Source: CAXBCP01 sp963974055
GTDB taxonomy: Bacteria; Pseudomonadota; Alphaproteobacteria; MPNO01; UBA830
Direction: 5' to 3'
DNA length: 64,000 bases
Assembly: GCA_963974055.1 (NCBI GenBank)
Contig: CAXBCP010000023.1
Location: 1-64,000, forward strand
Part shown: positions 29,104-38,729 of the stretch, piece after piece
Layout of the letters: each line of letters starts with the position of its first letter
How positions within the stretch are numbered: the first letter of the stretch is position 1
Notes under the pieces: generated by a model
The model's database searches: none
What the model saw: only the letters and a program-made list of their open reading frames with translations
Told to the model about the DNA's origin: nothing
Translations under genes and position numbers: made by a program

Positions 29104-30323
29104 GTTACCGGCGCCCCGTTGAGGTGAAGCCCGCCAAAGCGCCGTGGATTGAGGAAATTCCGGCGCATTGGGATGAGCGCCCCTTCTATGCAGTCGCGAA
29201 AGAGCGGCGGTCGAAGAACATTGGGATGAAAGAGGATAACCTTTTGTCCCTGAGCTACGGAAATATCATCCGCAAGGACATAAACACGCCGAACGGCCTG
29301 CTGCCCGAGTCATTCGAGACCTACCAGATTGTCGAACCGCACGATGTCGTTTTCCGTCTGACCGACCTCCAGAACGACAAGCGCAGCCTGCGGTCAGCGA
29401 TCTGCCCGGAACGGGGGATCATCACGTCCGCCTATCTGGCAGTCCGGTCAGAGGGCGTGCTGCCGGGCTTCATGAGCTACCTGATGCGGGCCTATGACGT
29501 TCAGAAGGTCTTTTACTCGATGGGTGGTGGCCTGCGTCAGTCGCTGGGGTTTGAAGACCTACGCCGAATGTCGGTGGTCGCTCCGGGACTTGATGAGCAG
29601 GCCAACATCGTTGCGTTCCTCGACCGAGAAACCGCCCAGATTGACGGCCTGGTCGAGAAGAAGACCCGGTTCATCGCGCTGCTGAAGGAAAAGCGGGCAG
29701 CTGACATCATCGAGGCGATATCCCCCAAGGAGGGATGGAACCGCTTCCCCTTCTGGTCTGTAGCCAATGCGAAGTCGATTTCCGGCCGTCCGGATGTAGA
29801 TCTTCTGTCAGTCTATCTTGATAGAGGCGTTATTCCGTATTCGGAGGGCGGCGGTTTGGTTCACAAACCTGCCGAGAGCCTCGAAAAATACCAGTTGGTA
29901 GAGCCAGGCGACCTGGTGCTGAACAACCAGCAAGCGTGGCGCGGTTCTCTGGGGGTATCTCTTCATCGGGGCATTGTCAGCCCCGCCTATCTCGTCCTGA
30001 AGCTGGATAGGGAAAAGCTCGATCCAACCTTCGCAAACTACATGTTCCGAGCTCGACCGTATGTCGAGAAATTCATGCTTGCCTCGATGAGTGTTGGAGA
30101 CATTCAGCGGCAGATTAAATGGCCGCACCTGCGAATTGTCCCAGTGGTGGTTCCGAGTGTTACAGAACAGCGCGAAATTGCTGAGCGCCTCGATAGTGAG
30201 GGAAAGCGCATTAATGATCTGATCACGCTAACCGAGCGCAGCATCGACCTACTCCGCGAGAAGCGTGCGGCACTCATCACTGCCGCCGTCACCGGCAAAG
30301 TCGACGTGAGTGCCACACCATGA
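29100..30323 (+). CDS. hsdS: Type I restriction specificity subunit
   Basis: A 407-residue protein with two target-recognition domains separated by conserved coiled-coil spacers. Spacer one is near LDEQANIVAFLDRETAQIDG and spacer two is near VTEQREIAERLDSEGKRIND; each is followed by a LLKEKRAA/LLREKRAALI helix. These sections set the half-site spacing; the recognition sequence cannot be predicted by eye. It couples with hsdM and hsdR by 4-base overlaps on both sides. The two halves are dissimilar, as expected for a bipartite asymmetric target. Confidence 0.95.
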   Translation: MSYRRPVEVKPAKAPWIEEIPAHWDERPFYAVAKERRSKNIGMKEDNLLSLSYGNIIRKDINTPNGLLPESFETYQIVEPHDVVFRLTDLQNDKRSLRSAICPERGIITSAYLAVRSEGVLPGFMSYLMRAYDVQKVFYSMGGGLRQSLGFEDLRRMSVVAPGLDEQANIVAFLDRETAQIDGLVEKKTRFIALLKEKRAADIIEAISPKEGWNRFPFWSVANAKSISGRPDVDLLSVYLDRGVIPYSEGGGLVHKPAESLEKYQLVEPGDLVLNNQQAWRGSLGVSLHRGIVSPAYLVLKLDREKLDPTFANYMFRARPYVEKFMLASMSVGDIQRQIKWPHLRIVPVVVPSVTEQREIAERLDSEGKRINDLITLTERSIDLLREKRAALITAAVTGKVDVSATP

Positions 30324-33300
30324 GTGACCTCCACCACGAGAAGCATCTCGAGTCCCATATCGTCGGCAAGCTCGCCGAGGCGGGCTGGCTGGTCGGCACC
30401 TCAGGTGCCTACGACACGGACCGCGCCATGTATCCAGAAGATCTGGAGGCCTGGCTGCGCGCCACCCAGCCGCAGAAATGGGACCGGCTTCAGGCGATGA
30501 ACGGCGACAAGACCCTGACGGTCGTTATGGACCGGCTGGAGACAGCGCTGGAAAAACAGGGGATGGTCCAGACCCTCCGCCGGGGCTTCTCGATCGCCGG
30601 CGCCGGTCACCTCGACCTGTCCGAGGCAGCCCCGGAGGACCAGCGCAACGAGAAGGTCCTGCAACGCTACGCATCGAACCGGCTGCGGGTCGTGCCGCAG
30701 CTGAAATATCACCCGGGCCGCGAGCTCGCCATCGACCTCGGGCTGTTCCTGAACGGCCTGCCGCTCGCCACGGTCGAGCTGAAGACGGATTTCACCCAGT
30801 CGGTCGAACACGCAAAAGCCCAGTACCGGCGAGACCGCCCCCCGGTTGATCCTGTCACGAAACGCAAGCACCCGCTCTTGACGTATCAGCGGGGTGCGGT
30901 GGTGCATTTCGCGATGTCGGACAGCGAGATCTGGATGACCACGAAGCTCGCGGGCGACGACACCTTCTTCCTGCCGTTCAACAAGGGTGACGATGGCCGG
31001 GCAGGAAACCCGGCGGGGGAGGGTGGCGAATACCCGGTCGCCTATTTCTGGGAGGAGATCTGCCGACGCGACGCGTTCTTGCGGATTTTTCATAGCTTCG
31101 TCTATGTCGAGAAGAAGAACGTGGTGGACCTGAAGGGGAACTGGTCGGTCAAGGAGACGCTGATCTTTCCCCGGTTCCATCAGTTTGACGCGGTCAACAG
31201 GATGATCGCCGACGCGAAGGCGAGGGGACCCGGGCATCCCTACCTGTGCGAGCACAGCGCGGGCTCGGGCAAGACCTCGACCATCGCCTGGACGGCTCAT
31301 GATCTGGTGAAGCTACGCCGGGACGACGGGACGCCGATCTTCGACACGGTGATCATCGTGACGGACCGGAACGTCCTGGACGGGCAGCTTCAGGACGCGG
31401 TCCAGCAGATCGACCACCAGAAGGGGCTGATCGCCGCGATCGACAGGGAGACCTCGTCGAAGTCGAAGAGCGACCAGTTGAGCGAGGCGATGCTGAAGGG
31501 CACCCCGATCATCGTGGTGACCATCCAGACCTTTCCCTTCGCCATGGAGGCAATCCTGACAGAGACGTCCCTGCGGGACCGGAACTTCGCAGTGATCATC
31601 GACGAGGCGCACAATTCCCAGACCGGGAACACCGCCTCCAAACTGCAAGCAACGCTTGCCCTGTCTGCGCGCAAGGATGTGGAGGAGATGACGGTCGAGG
31701 ACATTCTGGTGGAGATCCAGCGAGCCCGGAAGCGCCCGTCGAACGTGTCCCATTTCGCCTTCACCGCGACCCCGAAGCACTCGACCATGATGCTCTTCGG
31801 GCGCCCGGCCGATCTCACCAAGCCCGCCTCGGACGACAACCTGCTGGTCTCATTCCACAAGTACGAGATGCGCCAGGCGATCGAGGAAGGGTTCATCCTG
31901 GACGTTCTCCGCGGCTACGTCCCCTACAAGACCGCCTTCAACCTCGGACAGGAAATCGTCGACGAGAAGCGTGTTGACGGAAAGGCGGCAAAGCGCGCCC
32001 TGGCGAAATGGATGACGCTCCACCCGACGAACGTGACCCAGAAGGTTCAGTTCATCATCGAGCATTTCTCGAAGAACGTCGCCCATCTGTTGGACGGGAA
32101 AGCAAAGGCGATGGTGGTAACCAGTTCCCGGGCCTCAGCGGTTCGGTACAAGCGCGCCTTCGATGCATTTATCGAAGCGAACCCGGAATATGGATACATT
32201 CGGACCCTTGTTGCCTTCTCCGGCAAGCTGACCGGGCGCGAAGTAATGCACCCTAACGACGATCTGCTACATGGGGACGTCTTCGTCGTCGAGGAGGACG
32301 CCGAGTTCACCGAGGCGAACATGAACCGGGAGACAGGCGGCAAGGACCTGCGCCACGTCTTCGACCGGCCGGAATACCGGGTCATGCTCGTGGCGGACAA
32401 GTTCCAGACCGGGTTCGACCAGCCTAAGCTGGTCGCGATGTATGTGGACAAGAAGATCGCGAACACGGTTGAGATCGTCCAGACCTTCTCGCGCCTGAAC
32501 CGGACCTTTCCGGGCAAGGATCAGACCTTCATCATCGATTTCGTGAACGATCCGGACGTGGTCCGGGCCGCATTCGCCCAGTACGACCGGGGCGCGCGGA
32601 TCGAGGAGGTTCAGGACCTCAACGTCATCTACGACCTGAAGGAATTCCTCGACAACCAAGGGATCTATGACGAGACCCACATTCTCGACTTTCAGGCCGC
32701 CCGTTTTCGGACCGCTGCGTCTGCGGCGACCGGAAAGGACGACGAGGCGGTGCACAAGGAGATGTACGCCGCGACCCAGGAGCCGACAGACGCCTACAAC
32801 CGGCGCCTGTCCGAGCTGCGGGATCGCGCGGCAGCGGCGGAGGACGCTTGGCAGCGCGCGAGGAGTGCTGGGAACGAAGATGGGATGAAGCGAGCCGATC
32901 ACGAACGCGAGCAGGTCGAAACGGCGATCGTTTCCCTCACTGACTTCAAGTCAGGCTTGTCCCGGTTCGGACGGCTCTACGCCTATATCGCCCAGCTGGT
33001 AGATTTAGGAGACCCAGACTTGGAGACTTTTGCCGCCTTCTCGAAGCTGCTTGCGAACCGGCTCGACGGAGTGCCTGCGGTTGAGATCGACCTGCACGGC
33101 ATTGCGCTGACCGGGTACGACATCACGGATCGGGAACCGACAAACGAAGGCGAGGACGAGGAGCCGCCCACCCTCGACCCGGTGAAGGGCGGTGGCGGCG
33201 GCTCTCTACCCGGCGCTCTGCCCGTGTACATGCAGGAGCTGATTGAGCGGCTGAACAGCCTGTTTGGCGAGGCGACCCCGATCGAGGATCAGGTCGCCTT

Positions 33301-33553
33301 CGTGAATCAGGTGGCTGCGATCACTCGCGAAAATCCTGTGGTGATGGCGCAGATCGAGAAGAACACCAAGGACCAAGCAATGAAGGGCAATCTTCCCGGA
33401 GCGGTCCAGGCTGCAGTGGTGCGGGCGATGTCATCGCACAGCGCGCTAGCGTCCCTCCTCCTAAGCAGAGACCGGCAGGCCATGCCTATTTTGGAGGGCG
33501 TAATCTATGAGATCCTAAAGCGTGGCGGGACGCTGAGCTTTTACGATCAATGA
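30320..33553 (+). CDS. hsdR: Type I restriction endonuclease subunit
   Basis: A 1077-residue translocase-nuclease. N-terminal PD-(D/E)xK site: AIDLGLFLNGLPLATVELKT (about residues 134-153). SF2 motor: Walker A AGSGKTSTIAW (about 316) and DEAH box VIIDEAHNSQTG (about 430); FTATPKHSTM is motif III. The C-terminal helicase lobe contains ADKFQTGFDQPKL and QTFSRLNRTFPG. It cuts unmodified DNA at a distance after ATP-driven translocation. Full length and intact motifs suggest an active system. Confidence 0.96.
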   Translation: MSDLHHEKHLESHIVGKLAEAGWLVGTSGAYDTDRAMYPEDLEAWLRATQPQKWDRLQAMNGDKTLTVVMDRLETALEKQGMVQTLRRGFSIAGAGHLDLSEAAPEDQRNEKVLQRYASNRLRVVPQLKYHPGRELAIDLGLFLNGLPLATVELKTDFTQSVEHAKAQYRRDRPPVDPVTKRKHPLLTYQRGAVVHFAMSDSEIWMTTKLAGDDTFFLPFNKGDDGRAGNPAGEGGEYPVAYFWEEICRRDAFLRIFHSFVYVEKKNVVDLKGNWSVKETLIFPRFHQFDAVNRMIADAKARGPGHPYLCEHSAGSGKTSTIAWTAHDLVKLRRDDGTPIFDTVIIVTDRNVLDGQLQDAVQQIDHQKGLIAAIDRETSSKSKSDQLSEAMLKGTPIIVVTIQTFPFAMEAILTETSLRDRNFAVIIDEAHNSQTGNTASKLQATLALSARKDVEEMTVEDILVEIQRARKRPSNVSHFAFTATPKHSTMMLFGRPADLTKPASDDNLLVSFHKYEMRQAIEEGFILDVLRGYVPYKTAFNLGQEIVDEKRVDGKAAKRALAKWMTLHPTNVTQKVQFIIEHFSKNVAHLLDGKAKAMVVTSSRASAVRYKRAFDAFIEANPEYGYIRTLVAFSGKLTGREVMHPNDDLLHGDVFVVEEDAEFTEANMNRETGGKDLRHVFDRPEYRVMLVADKFQTGFDQPKLVAMYVDKKIANTVEIVQTFSRLNRTFPGKDQTFIIDFVNDPDVVRAAFAQYDRGARIEEVQDLNVIYDLKEFLDNQGIYDETHILDFQAARFRTAASAATGKDDEAVHKEMYAATQEPTDAYNRRLSELRDRAAAAEDAWQRARSAGNEDGMKRADHEREQVETAIVSLTDFKSGLSRFGRLYAYIAQLVDLGDPDLETFAAFSKLLANRLDGVPAVEIDLHGIALTGYDITDREPTNEGEDEEPPTLDPVKGGGGGSLPGALPVYMQELIERLNSLFGEATPIEDQVAFVNQVAAITRENPVVMAQIEKNTKDQAMKGNLPGAVQAAVVRAMSSHSALASLLLSRDRQAMPILEGVIYEILKRGGTLSFYDQ

Positions 33554-33595
33554 GTTGGAGCCCCGAAATAAATTGAGATTCTTCAAGGCAGCAGA

Positions 33596-34816
33596 ATGAG
33601 TGTGACGGCAAGCTTCCTTCACGGGTATCCTCAGACGAAGATCGCTACGATGATTTGCGACCGTCTGGCACGCTGCGGCGAAGCGCAGATCGTGTCGGGT
33701 TTTGCGACACCTGATGGAATTGAGGCGCTACGCGCCAGATCGTACTCGAATAAGATCACCCGTTTCGTGCTCGGCGCAGGTACTTTCAAGGCCTTCGAAG
33801 CATTGGATGACCTGTTAACTTCTGGACTACCGCCCAATGCGGCACGGGTTCATCTCGGGCATACACGTGCAACCGGAGGCAGGAAAAACCCGTTTGCACG
33901 ATTGCGACCCATGCTTCACAGCAAGGTCTATTACTTCGAAATGCCCGACGGAAAGGCAGCGGCCTTTGTCGGCTCTCATAACCTGACCGGATTCGCCATG
34001 CGCGGGTTGAACGGCGAGGCTGCGGTCCTTCTTGAGGGTGAAACTTCAGACACTGTCTTCGACGAGATTCGAGCGCATGTCGCGGAGAGTTATCGACAAG
34101 CCGTTGCCTATGATACATCGCTCAAGGAAGCGTATGCGCTCTGGTTCCGTGAATATCTTGAAGGGTTGCGCATTGAGACGTCCGATATGCCGCGGGACGA
34201 TGAAAGCCGGCGTACGGTAATCCTATTTGCGAAGGCGCCTGCGGGACGAATTCCCTCGGAAGGGGATCGGGTTTATTTCGAACTCGATCTGCGGATCACC
34301 GACGTCAAAGCCATCGACACAGAAGTGCATTTGCATCTTTTTGAAACGATGCCGGCTAACCCGGCAGAAGCGCTCTCGCGCTCCAGTCAATCTGACACCG
34401 CCCTTTTGGGCAAGGTGGAAGCAATTGATTCCGCCGCGGGCTCTGCCGAGGTCAGGGCGGATTGGTTTATTGATGACCCTTCGAATCCTGAATTGAAGCC
34501 AGCGGTGGCGCCATTTCGGCCGATTTTATCGCCCGGCAAACAACAGGTGCGTGCGGAGATCTCGGAGGACCTTATGACACGATTTGACTATCTATTCGAT
34601 TCAGGAAGAGGGAAATGGGTCCCAACTTTGGGTAATGAGACGGTCGTCGAAGAGGGTACAGATCTGGTTTGGTCCCGAGTGGAGGGGCTTCGTGAACAAG
34701 AAAGCGGGGAGGTAGGGCAACAAATGATGTTGGCCGACCTTCGGGAGATATCGCCAGAGTCGGGCTCCTTTGTTCTCTTCTCACGCAGGCGCCGAAAGCT
34801 TGGCACGCGCGAATGA
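33596..34816 (+). CDS. PLD-superfamily protein next to the type I system
   Basis: A 406-residue protein with one HKD-like motif, LHSKVYYFEMPDGKAAAFVG followed by SHNLTG (about residues 104-130). This phospholipase D superfamily site is used by some nucleases (Nuc, BfiI-type). The rest has beta-rich stretches without known names. It starts 42 bases after hsdR, with AAGG upstream. The position suggests accessory nuclease or defence activity, but lipid or other phosphodiester substrates are possible. Only one motif copy is present, so a dimer would be needed for activity. Confidence 0.8.
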   Translation: MSVTASFLHGYPQTKIATMICDRLARCGEAQIVSGFATPDGIEALRARSYSNKITRFVLGAGTFKAFEALDDLLTSGLPPNAARVHLGHTRATGGRKNPFARLRPMLHSKVYYFEMPDGKAAAFVGSHNLTGFAMRGLNGEAAVLLEGETSDTVFDEIRAHVAESYRQAVAYDTSLKEAYALWFREYLEGLRIETSDMPRDDESRRTVILFAKAPAGRIPSEGDRVYFELDLRITDVKAIDTEVHLHLFETMPANPAEALSRSSQSDTALLGKVEAIDSAAGSAEVRADWFIDDPSNPELKPAVAPFRPILSPGKQQVRAEISEDLMTRFDYLFDSGRGKWVPTLGNETVVEEGTDLVWSRVEGLREQESGEVGQQMMLADLREISPESGSFVLFSRRRRKLGTRE

Positions 34817-34889
34817 GACTGAAAACTAACTGAAGCATGCTCCAGGCGCGGGGATAGCCTCTGAGAAGCTTGAGCGATAAGTATTCAGG

Positions 34890-34941
34890 GTTGTGCTGGG
34901 CATATTGTTTAGTATATACTAAACAATATGCCCAGCACAAC
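34890..34941. repeat. 52-bp perfect palindrome over the recombinase start
   Basis: Two 26-base arms, with no spacer, are perfect reverse complements (centre between 34915 and 34916). The right arm contains the recombinase ATG (34928) and its first four codons. A possible promoter, TTGTGC (34891-34896) and TATACT (34915-34920) with an 18-base spacer, lies inside it and is mirrored on the other strand. It could be the recombinase operator, an attachment-type site, or a hairpin that controls translation. Confidence 0.9.
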
Positions 34942-36523
34942 AAACAAATCCAAAAGCGAGGCCGCCGGCGATGTCAGCCGGGCGGTGCTCTATGCCCGCG
35001 TCTCCTCCAAAGAACAAGAGAAGGAAGGCTTCTCGATCCCGGCACAGCTTAAGCTGCTGAAGGAGTACGCCGCGCGCGAAGGGTTGTCCGTCGTTCAAGA
35101 GTTCGTTGACGTGGAAACGGCCAAGCAGACGGGCCGCACCAACTTCTCTGAGATGATCGCATTTCTGCGTGCCAATCCCGGGGTTCGGATCATTCTGGTC
35201 GAGAAGACCGACCGCCTTTACCGAAACCTTAAGGACTGGGTGATGCTCGACGAGATTGACGTCGAAATCCATCTCGTCAAGGAAGGCGTGGTCTTGTCGC
35301 GTGACTCGAGGTCGTCGGAGAAGTTCATGCATGGCATCAAGGTTTTGATGGCCAAGAACTACATCGACAACCTGTCCGAGGAAGCGCGTAAAGGTATGCA
35401 GGAGAAGGCCGAGCAGGGCATCTGGCCGACCAAAGCGCCGCTCGGCTATCGCAATATCACGGGGCCGGACGGAAAGAAGATCATCGACGTCAATCCCGAG
35501 GTCGCCCCGATCGTTGGAAAGCTGTTCGAATGGTATGCCGCTGGAAGTTATTCGCTGAAGGAGCTTGGCAGAAAGGCGGCAGCGGAGGGTTTCCGCTATC
35601 CGCGGTCCGGCGCCCGTGTTCCGAACAGCACGATCCACACGATCCTGCGGAACCGGCTCTATACCGGCCAGTTCGAATGGAACGGCAAGTTGATCGTGGG
35701 TAAGCACGAACCGCTGGTTTCGGCTGAGCTTTGGCAGCGCGTTCAGGACGTGCTCGACGGTCGGAACGCCAAAAAGCACCGGCGTATGAAACATGATTTC
35801 GCTTTTTCGGGGCTTATCGGCTGTGCGAAATGTGGCTGCTCGGTCGTCGGTGAGATCAAGAAGCAGAAATACATCTACTATCACTGTACCGGCTACGCCG
35901 ATAAGTGCCGGGAGGATCCCGCCGCCTGCCGCAGGAAGTATGTTCGCGAGGAAGCGTTGGAGGCCCAGTTCTCGGAACTGCTTGGCAAGCTGTGTTTCGA
36001 CGACGAAGTGCTGGAATGGGTGCGGGAGGCACTGCATGCTAGCAAAGCTGACGAACAGCGGGAACATGGTGAAGCAATTAGGCGGTTGAGGACTGAGTAT
36101 GACCGCCTGCAGCACCGCATCGATGTGATGTATATCGATAAGTTGGACGGAAAAATCGGCGGCGAGTTCTTCGACCGGATGGCCGGAGATTGGCGGGAGG
36201 AACAGTCTCGTTGCCTGAAAGACATCGAACGCCACCAGGAAGCACAGCAGTCTTACATGGACGAGGGAGTGAAGATTCTCGAACTCGCGCAGAACGCTCA
36301 AACGCTGTTCGAACGCCAGCCCGCTCGAGAAAAGCGGCGATTACTGAACTTCGTACTTTCGAACTGCTCGTGGGACGATGGCGAATTGATCGCCGAATTC
36401 CGGCAACCCTTTGATTTATTGGCGAAAACCACTGCCACTTCCTCCCAAAAACGGGCAGAAAACGGCGGGAGTGTGATAAAAAAAGAGATTTGGCTGGGGA
36501 ACCTGGATTCGAACCAGGACTAA
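34928..36523 (+). CDS. Large serine recombinase (integrase)
   Basis: A 531-residue site-specific recombinase. The resolvase-type catalytic domain begins AVLYARVSSKEQEKEGFSI (nucleophile Ser in RVSS, about residue 27) and contains VEKTDRLYRN. A recombinase domain (PLGYRN to NSTIHTILRNRLYTG) and a zinc-ribbon (CAKCGCSVVG, then YHCTGY and C) follow, with a coiled-coil region. Length is normal for the family. No ribosome site is seen; the start sits in the palindrome and may be read from a leaderless mRNA. The last residues, WLGNLDSNQD, are read from the tRNA-Gln sequence on the other strand, so the gene ends at the island border. Confidence 0.95.
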   Translation: MPSTTNKSKSEAAGDVSRAVLYARVSSKEQEKEGFSIPAQLKLLKEYAAREGLSVVQEFVDVETAKQTGRTNFSEMIAFLRANPGVRIILVEKTDRLYRNLKDWVMLDEIDVEIHLVKEGVVLSRDSRSSEKFMHGIKVLMAKNYIDNLSEEARKGMQEKAEQGIWPTKAPLGYRNITGPDGKKIIDVNPEVAPIVGKLFEWYAAGSYSLKELGRKAAAEGFRYPRSGARVPNSTIHTILRNRLYTGQFEWNGKLIVGKHEPLVSAELWQRVQDVLDGRNAKKHRRMKHDFAFSGLIGCAKCGCSVVGEIKKQKYIYYHCTGYADKCREDPAACRRKYVREEALEAQFSELLGKLCFDDEVLEWVREALHASKADEQREHGEAIRRLRTEYDRLQHRIDVMYIDKLDGKIGGEFFDRMAGDWREEQSRCLKDIERHQEAQQSYMDEGVKILELAQNAQTLFERQPAREKRRLLNFVLSNCSWDDGELIAEFRQPFDLLAKTTATSSQKRAENGGSVIKKEIWLGNLDSNQD

Positions 36524-36564
36524 GCGGGTCAGAGCCACTCGTTCTACCGTTAAACTATTCCCCA
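36491..36564 (-). tRNA. tRNA-Gln (CTG anticodon)
   Basis: A 74-base cloverleaf on the minus strand: acceptor TGGGGAA with TTCCCCA, D arm GTTTAACGGTAGAAC, anticodon stem AGTGG/CCGCT with loop CTCTGAC (anticodon CTG), T arm CCTGG-TTCGAAT-CCAGG, encoded GCCA end. A T-rich run follows its 3' end. The gene is intact; the recombinase reading frame overlaps 33 bases of its 3' part. It marks the right border of the island. Confidence 0.97.
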
Positions 36565-36782
36565 TCGGACCGGGCGACGGTCTCGCCGTTATCCGGGCGC
36601 GGTTTCTAGCATACGCCAATCGTGTTGAGAAGAAGCTTTCGTCCGCCGTGCCGATTGCGTCCGGCGTCGGAGAATTTGCTTCGCAGGCTATCAATACGTG
36701 GATATAGTTAATCACACTCGGATTAACAAATTTGCGCAAACCTGCCCGGGGTGAAGCGCATTGGAGAGGAAGCGTGCCGGCA

Positions 36783-37847
36783 ATGCCGCCGCATAAAAAC
36801 AATAGCCGGGCGGATGGACGAGACAGGGCGGGTGGTCGCAACGGGGCCGGTCGCAGGCAACGTGTATTCGCAGCGCTTGATCTCGGGACCAACAATTGTC
36901 GTTTGTTGATCGCCCATCCGGCGCGCAATGGTTTCCGCGTCGTCGACGGCTTTTCGCGTATCGTCCGCCTCGGAGAAGGCGTCAGCGAAAAGGGTACGCT
37001 GTCGGAGGACGCGATCGAGCGAACGGTCGATGCGCTCCGGATCTGCGCAAAAAAAATGGCGCGCCGCCGGGTCTCCGCCGCCCGCTGTGTCGCGACCCAG
37101 GCGGCCCGGTCGGCCGGCAACAGCGACGATTTCGTGCGCCGCGTGAAAGAGGAAACCGGCCTCACCCTGGAAGTGATTACCGCGCGCGAGGAAGCGGAAC
37201 TGACGCTGACCGGCTGTTTTTCGCTGCTCGATACGAATCACGATCATGCCCTGATGTTCGATGTCGGCGGCGGCAGCGCTGAATTCGTCTGGGCGCGTAT
37301 TCTGCCCGGCGGCGGCGCCGAGGTCGAGGGCTGGACATCGCTGCCCTGCGGCGTGGTCACGCTGACGGAACGGCACGGGCGGGAAGATTTTCTGCCGGAA
37401 GAATACCGGTCACTGGTGTCGGATGTGGTAGGGATGCTCCGTTCGTTCGACGCGGAGCACGATATTTCGCGTCATATTGCCGCCGGAAGGGTGCAGATGG
37501 TGGGAACGGCCGGGACCGTCACCACCATTGCCGGGGTCGATATGTGCCTGCCGCGCTACAACCGGTCCAAGGTGGACGGTGCCTGGCTGTCCTTCGATGC
37601 GGTCGCGCGGATCAGTGGAGAACTGTCGATGCAGAATTACGATCAACGTGCCGCGCATCCGTGCATCGGCCATAACCGGGCGGATCTCGTTGTCGCCGGG
37701 TGCGCCGTGCTGGAAGCCGTCTGCACGTTGTGGCCGGCGGGCCGTCTGCGTGTCGCCGACCGTGGCGTGCGCGAAGGCATTCTCAGCGTCATGGCGGGGC
37801 AGCCCCAGGCATCCTGCACCATTGCAACCGCCTCGGCGGCGGAATAA
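36783..37847 (+). CDS. Ppx/GppA-family phosphatase
   Basis: A 354-residue member of the actin-like ATPase superfamily that hydrolyses polyphosphate or pppGpp. After a basic, disordered N-terminus, it shows the phosphate-1 motif FAALDLGTNNCRLLIA (about residue 22), LGEGVSEKGTLS, the DVGGGSAEFVWA loop (about residue 160), and GTAGTVTTIAG (about 240). Length is that of the short Ppx/GppA form common in alphaproteobacteria. ATG at 36783 is preferred over upstream GTG or TTG. It is followed 7 bases later by rlmE, an arrangement also common in this group. Confidence 0.92.
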   Translation: MPPHKNNSRADGRDRAGGRNGAGRRQRVFAALDLGTNNCRLLIAHPARNGFRVVDGFSRIVRLGEGVSEKGTLSEDAIERTVDALRICAKKMARRRVSAARCVATQAARSAGNSDDFVRRVKEETGLTLEVITAREEAELTLTGCFSLLDTNHDHALMFDVGGGSAEFVWARILPGGGAEVEGWTSLPCGVVTLTERHGREDFLPEEYRSLVSDVVGMLRSFDAEHDISRHIAAGRVQMVGTAGTVTTIAGVDMCLPRYNRSKVDGAWLSFDAVARISGELSMQNYDQRAAHPCIGHNRADLVVAGCAVLEAVCTLWPAGRLRVADRGVREGILSVMAGQPQASCTIATASAAE

Positions 37848-37854
37848 CCCCCGG

Positions 37855-38631
37855 ATGGCGCGGAACTCCGGCGGAAAAAGCGGTGGCGGCAAAGGCAGCG
37901 GCAAAGGCGGCGGCCGGGGCGCCGCCGGCGGCAAGTCTTCGGGGCGCGGGCTGACCGGCCGCAACATGCGGGTGCGGGTCAAGACCGCCCGCGGCCGCAC
38001 GTCGTCGTCGACCCGCTGGCTGGACCGCCAGCTCAACGATCCGTATGTCCACGAGGCGCGCAAGCAGGGCCTGCGGTCGCGCGCCGCTTTCAAGATTGCC
38101 CAGCTCGACGACCAGTACAAACTCTTCCGGCGCGGCCAGAAGGTGGTGGATATCGGCGCGGCACCGGGCGGCTGGACCCAGATCGCCGTCGAACGGGTGG
38201 CCCCCGACGAAAGCGGCGGGGTCGTGATCGCGGTCGACATCCAGGAAATGGAGCCGGTCGGCGGTGCGACCACAATGGTCCTCGATATCAACGATCCGAC
38301 GGCGCCCGCATTGTTAATGGGCGCGCTTGGCGGCCAGGCCGACGTGATCCTGAGCGATATGGCGGCGCCGGTCACGGGGCATAAATCCACGGATCACCTG
38401 CGGACGATGGCGCTCTGCGAAGAAGCGCATGCCTTTGCCTGCGATGCGCTGGTGGCGGGCGGGACGCTGGTGATGAAGGCCTTCGCCGGCGGCGCCCATG
38501 GCGAACTGATGACGGCCATTAACCGGAATTTCGACAAGGTCCGCACCGTCAAGCCCGATGCGTCGCGCCCGGAAAGCCCCGAAACCTATATCGTCGCGAC
38601 GGGATTCAGACGGCCCGAACAGGCCGGCTAG
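37855..38631 (+). CDS. rlmE: 23S rRNA 2'-O-ribose U2552 methyltransferase
   Basis: A 258-residue FtsJ/RrmJ homologue that methylates U2552 in the ribosomal A-loop during late 50S assembly. After a long Gly/Ser/Lys-rich N-terminal extension (about 35 residues), the core has RSRAAFKIAQLD (catalytic Lys region), the SAM motif VVDIGAAPGGWTQIA (about 100), ILSDMAAPVTGHKSTDH (catalytic Asp), and GTLVMKAFAGG (second catalytic Lys). Start 7 bases after the Ppx stop. The glycine-rich extension is a local variation. Confidence 0.95.
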   Translation: MARNSGGKSGGGKGSGKGGGRGAAGGKSSGRGLTGRNMRVRVKTARGRTSSSTRWLDRQLNDPYVHEARKQGLRSRAAFKIAQLDDQYKLFRRGQKVVDIGAAPGGWTQIAVERVAPDESGGVVIAVDIQEMEPVGGATTMVLDINDPTAPALLMGALGGQADVILSDMAAPVTGHKSTDHLRTMALCEEAHAFACDALVAGGTLVMKAFAGGAHGELMTAINRNFDKVRTVKPDASRPESPETYIVATGFRRPEQAG

Positions 38632-38729
38632 ACCTCCCTGCAATTTTTCTTTGTGCACTGCGCCATTCTTGTTGGGATTCGAGGGGGCGATGTGTATATT
38701 TCGGCGTCACTCCAACAACAGGTGGTGGC

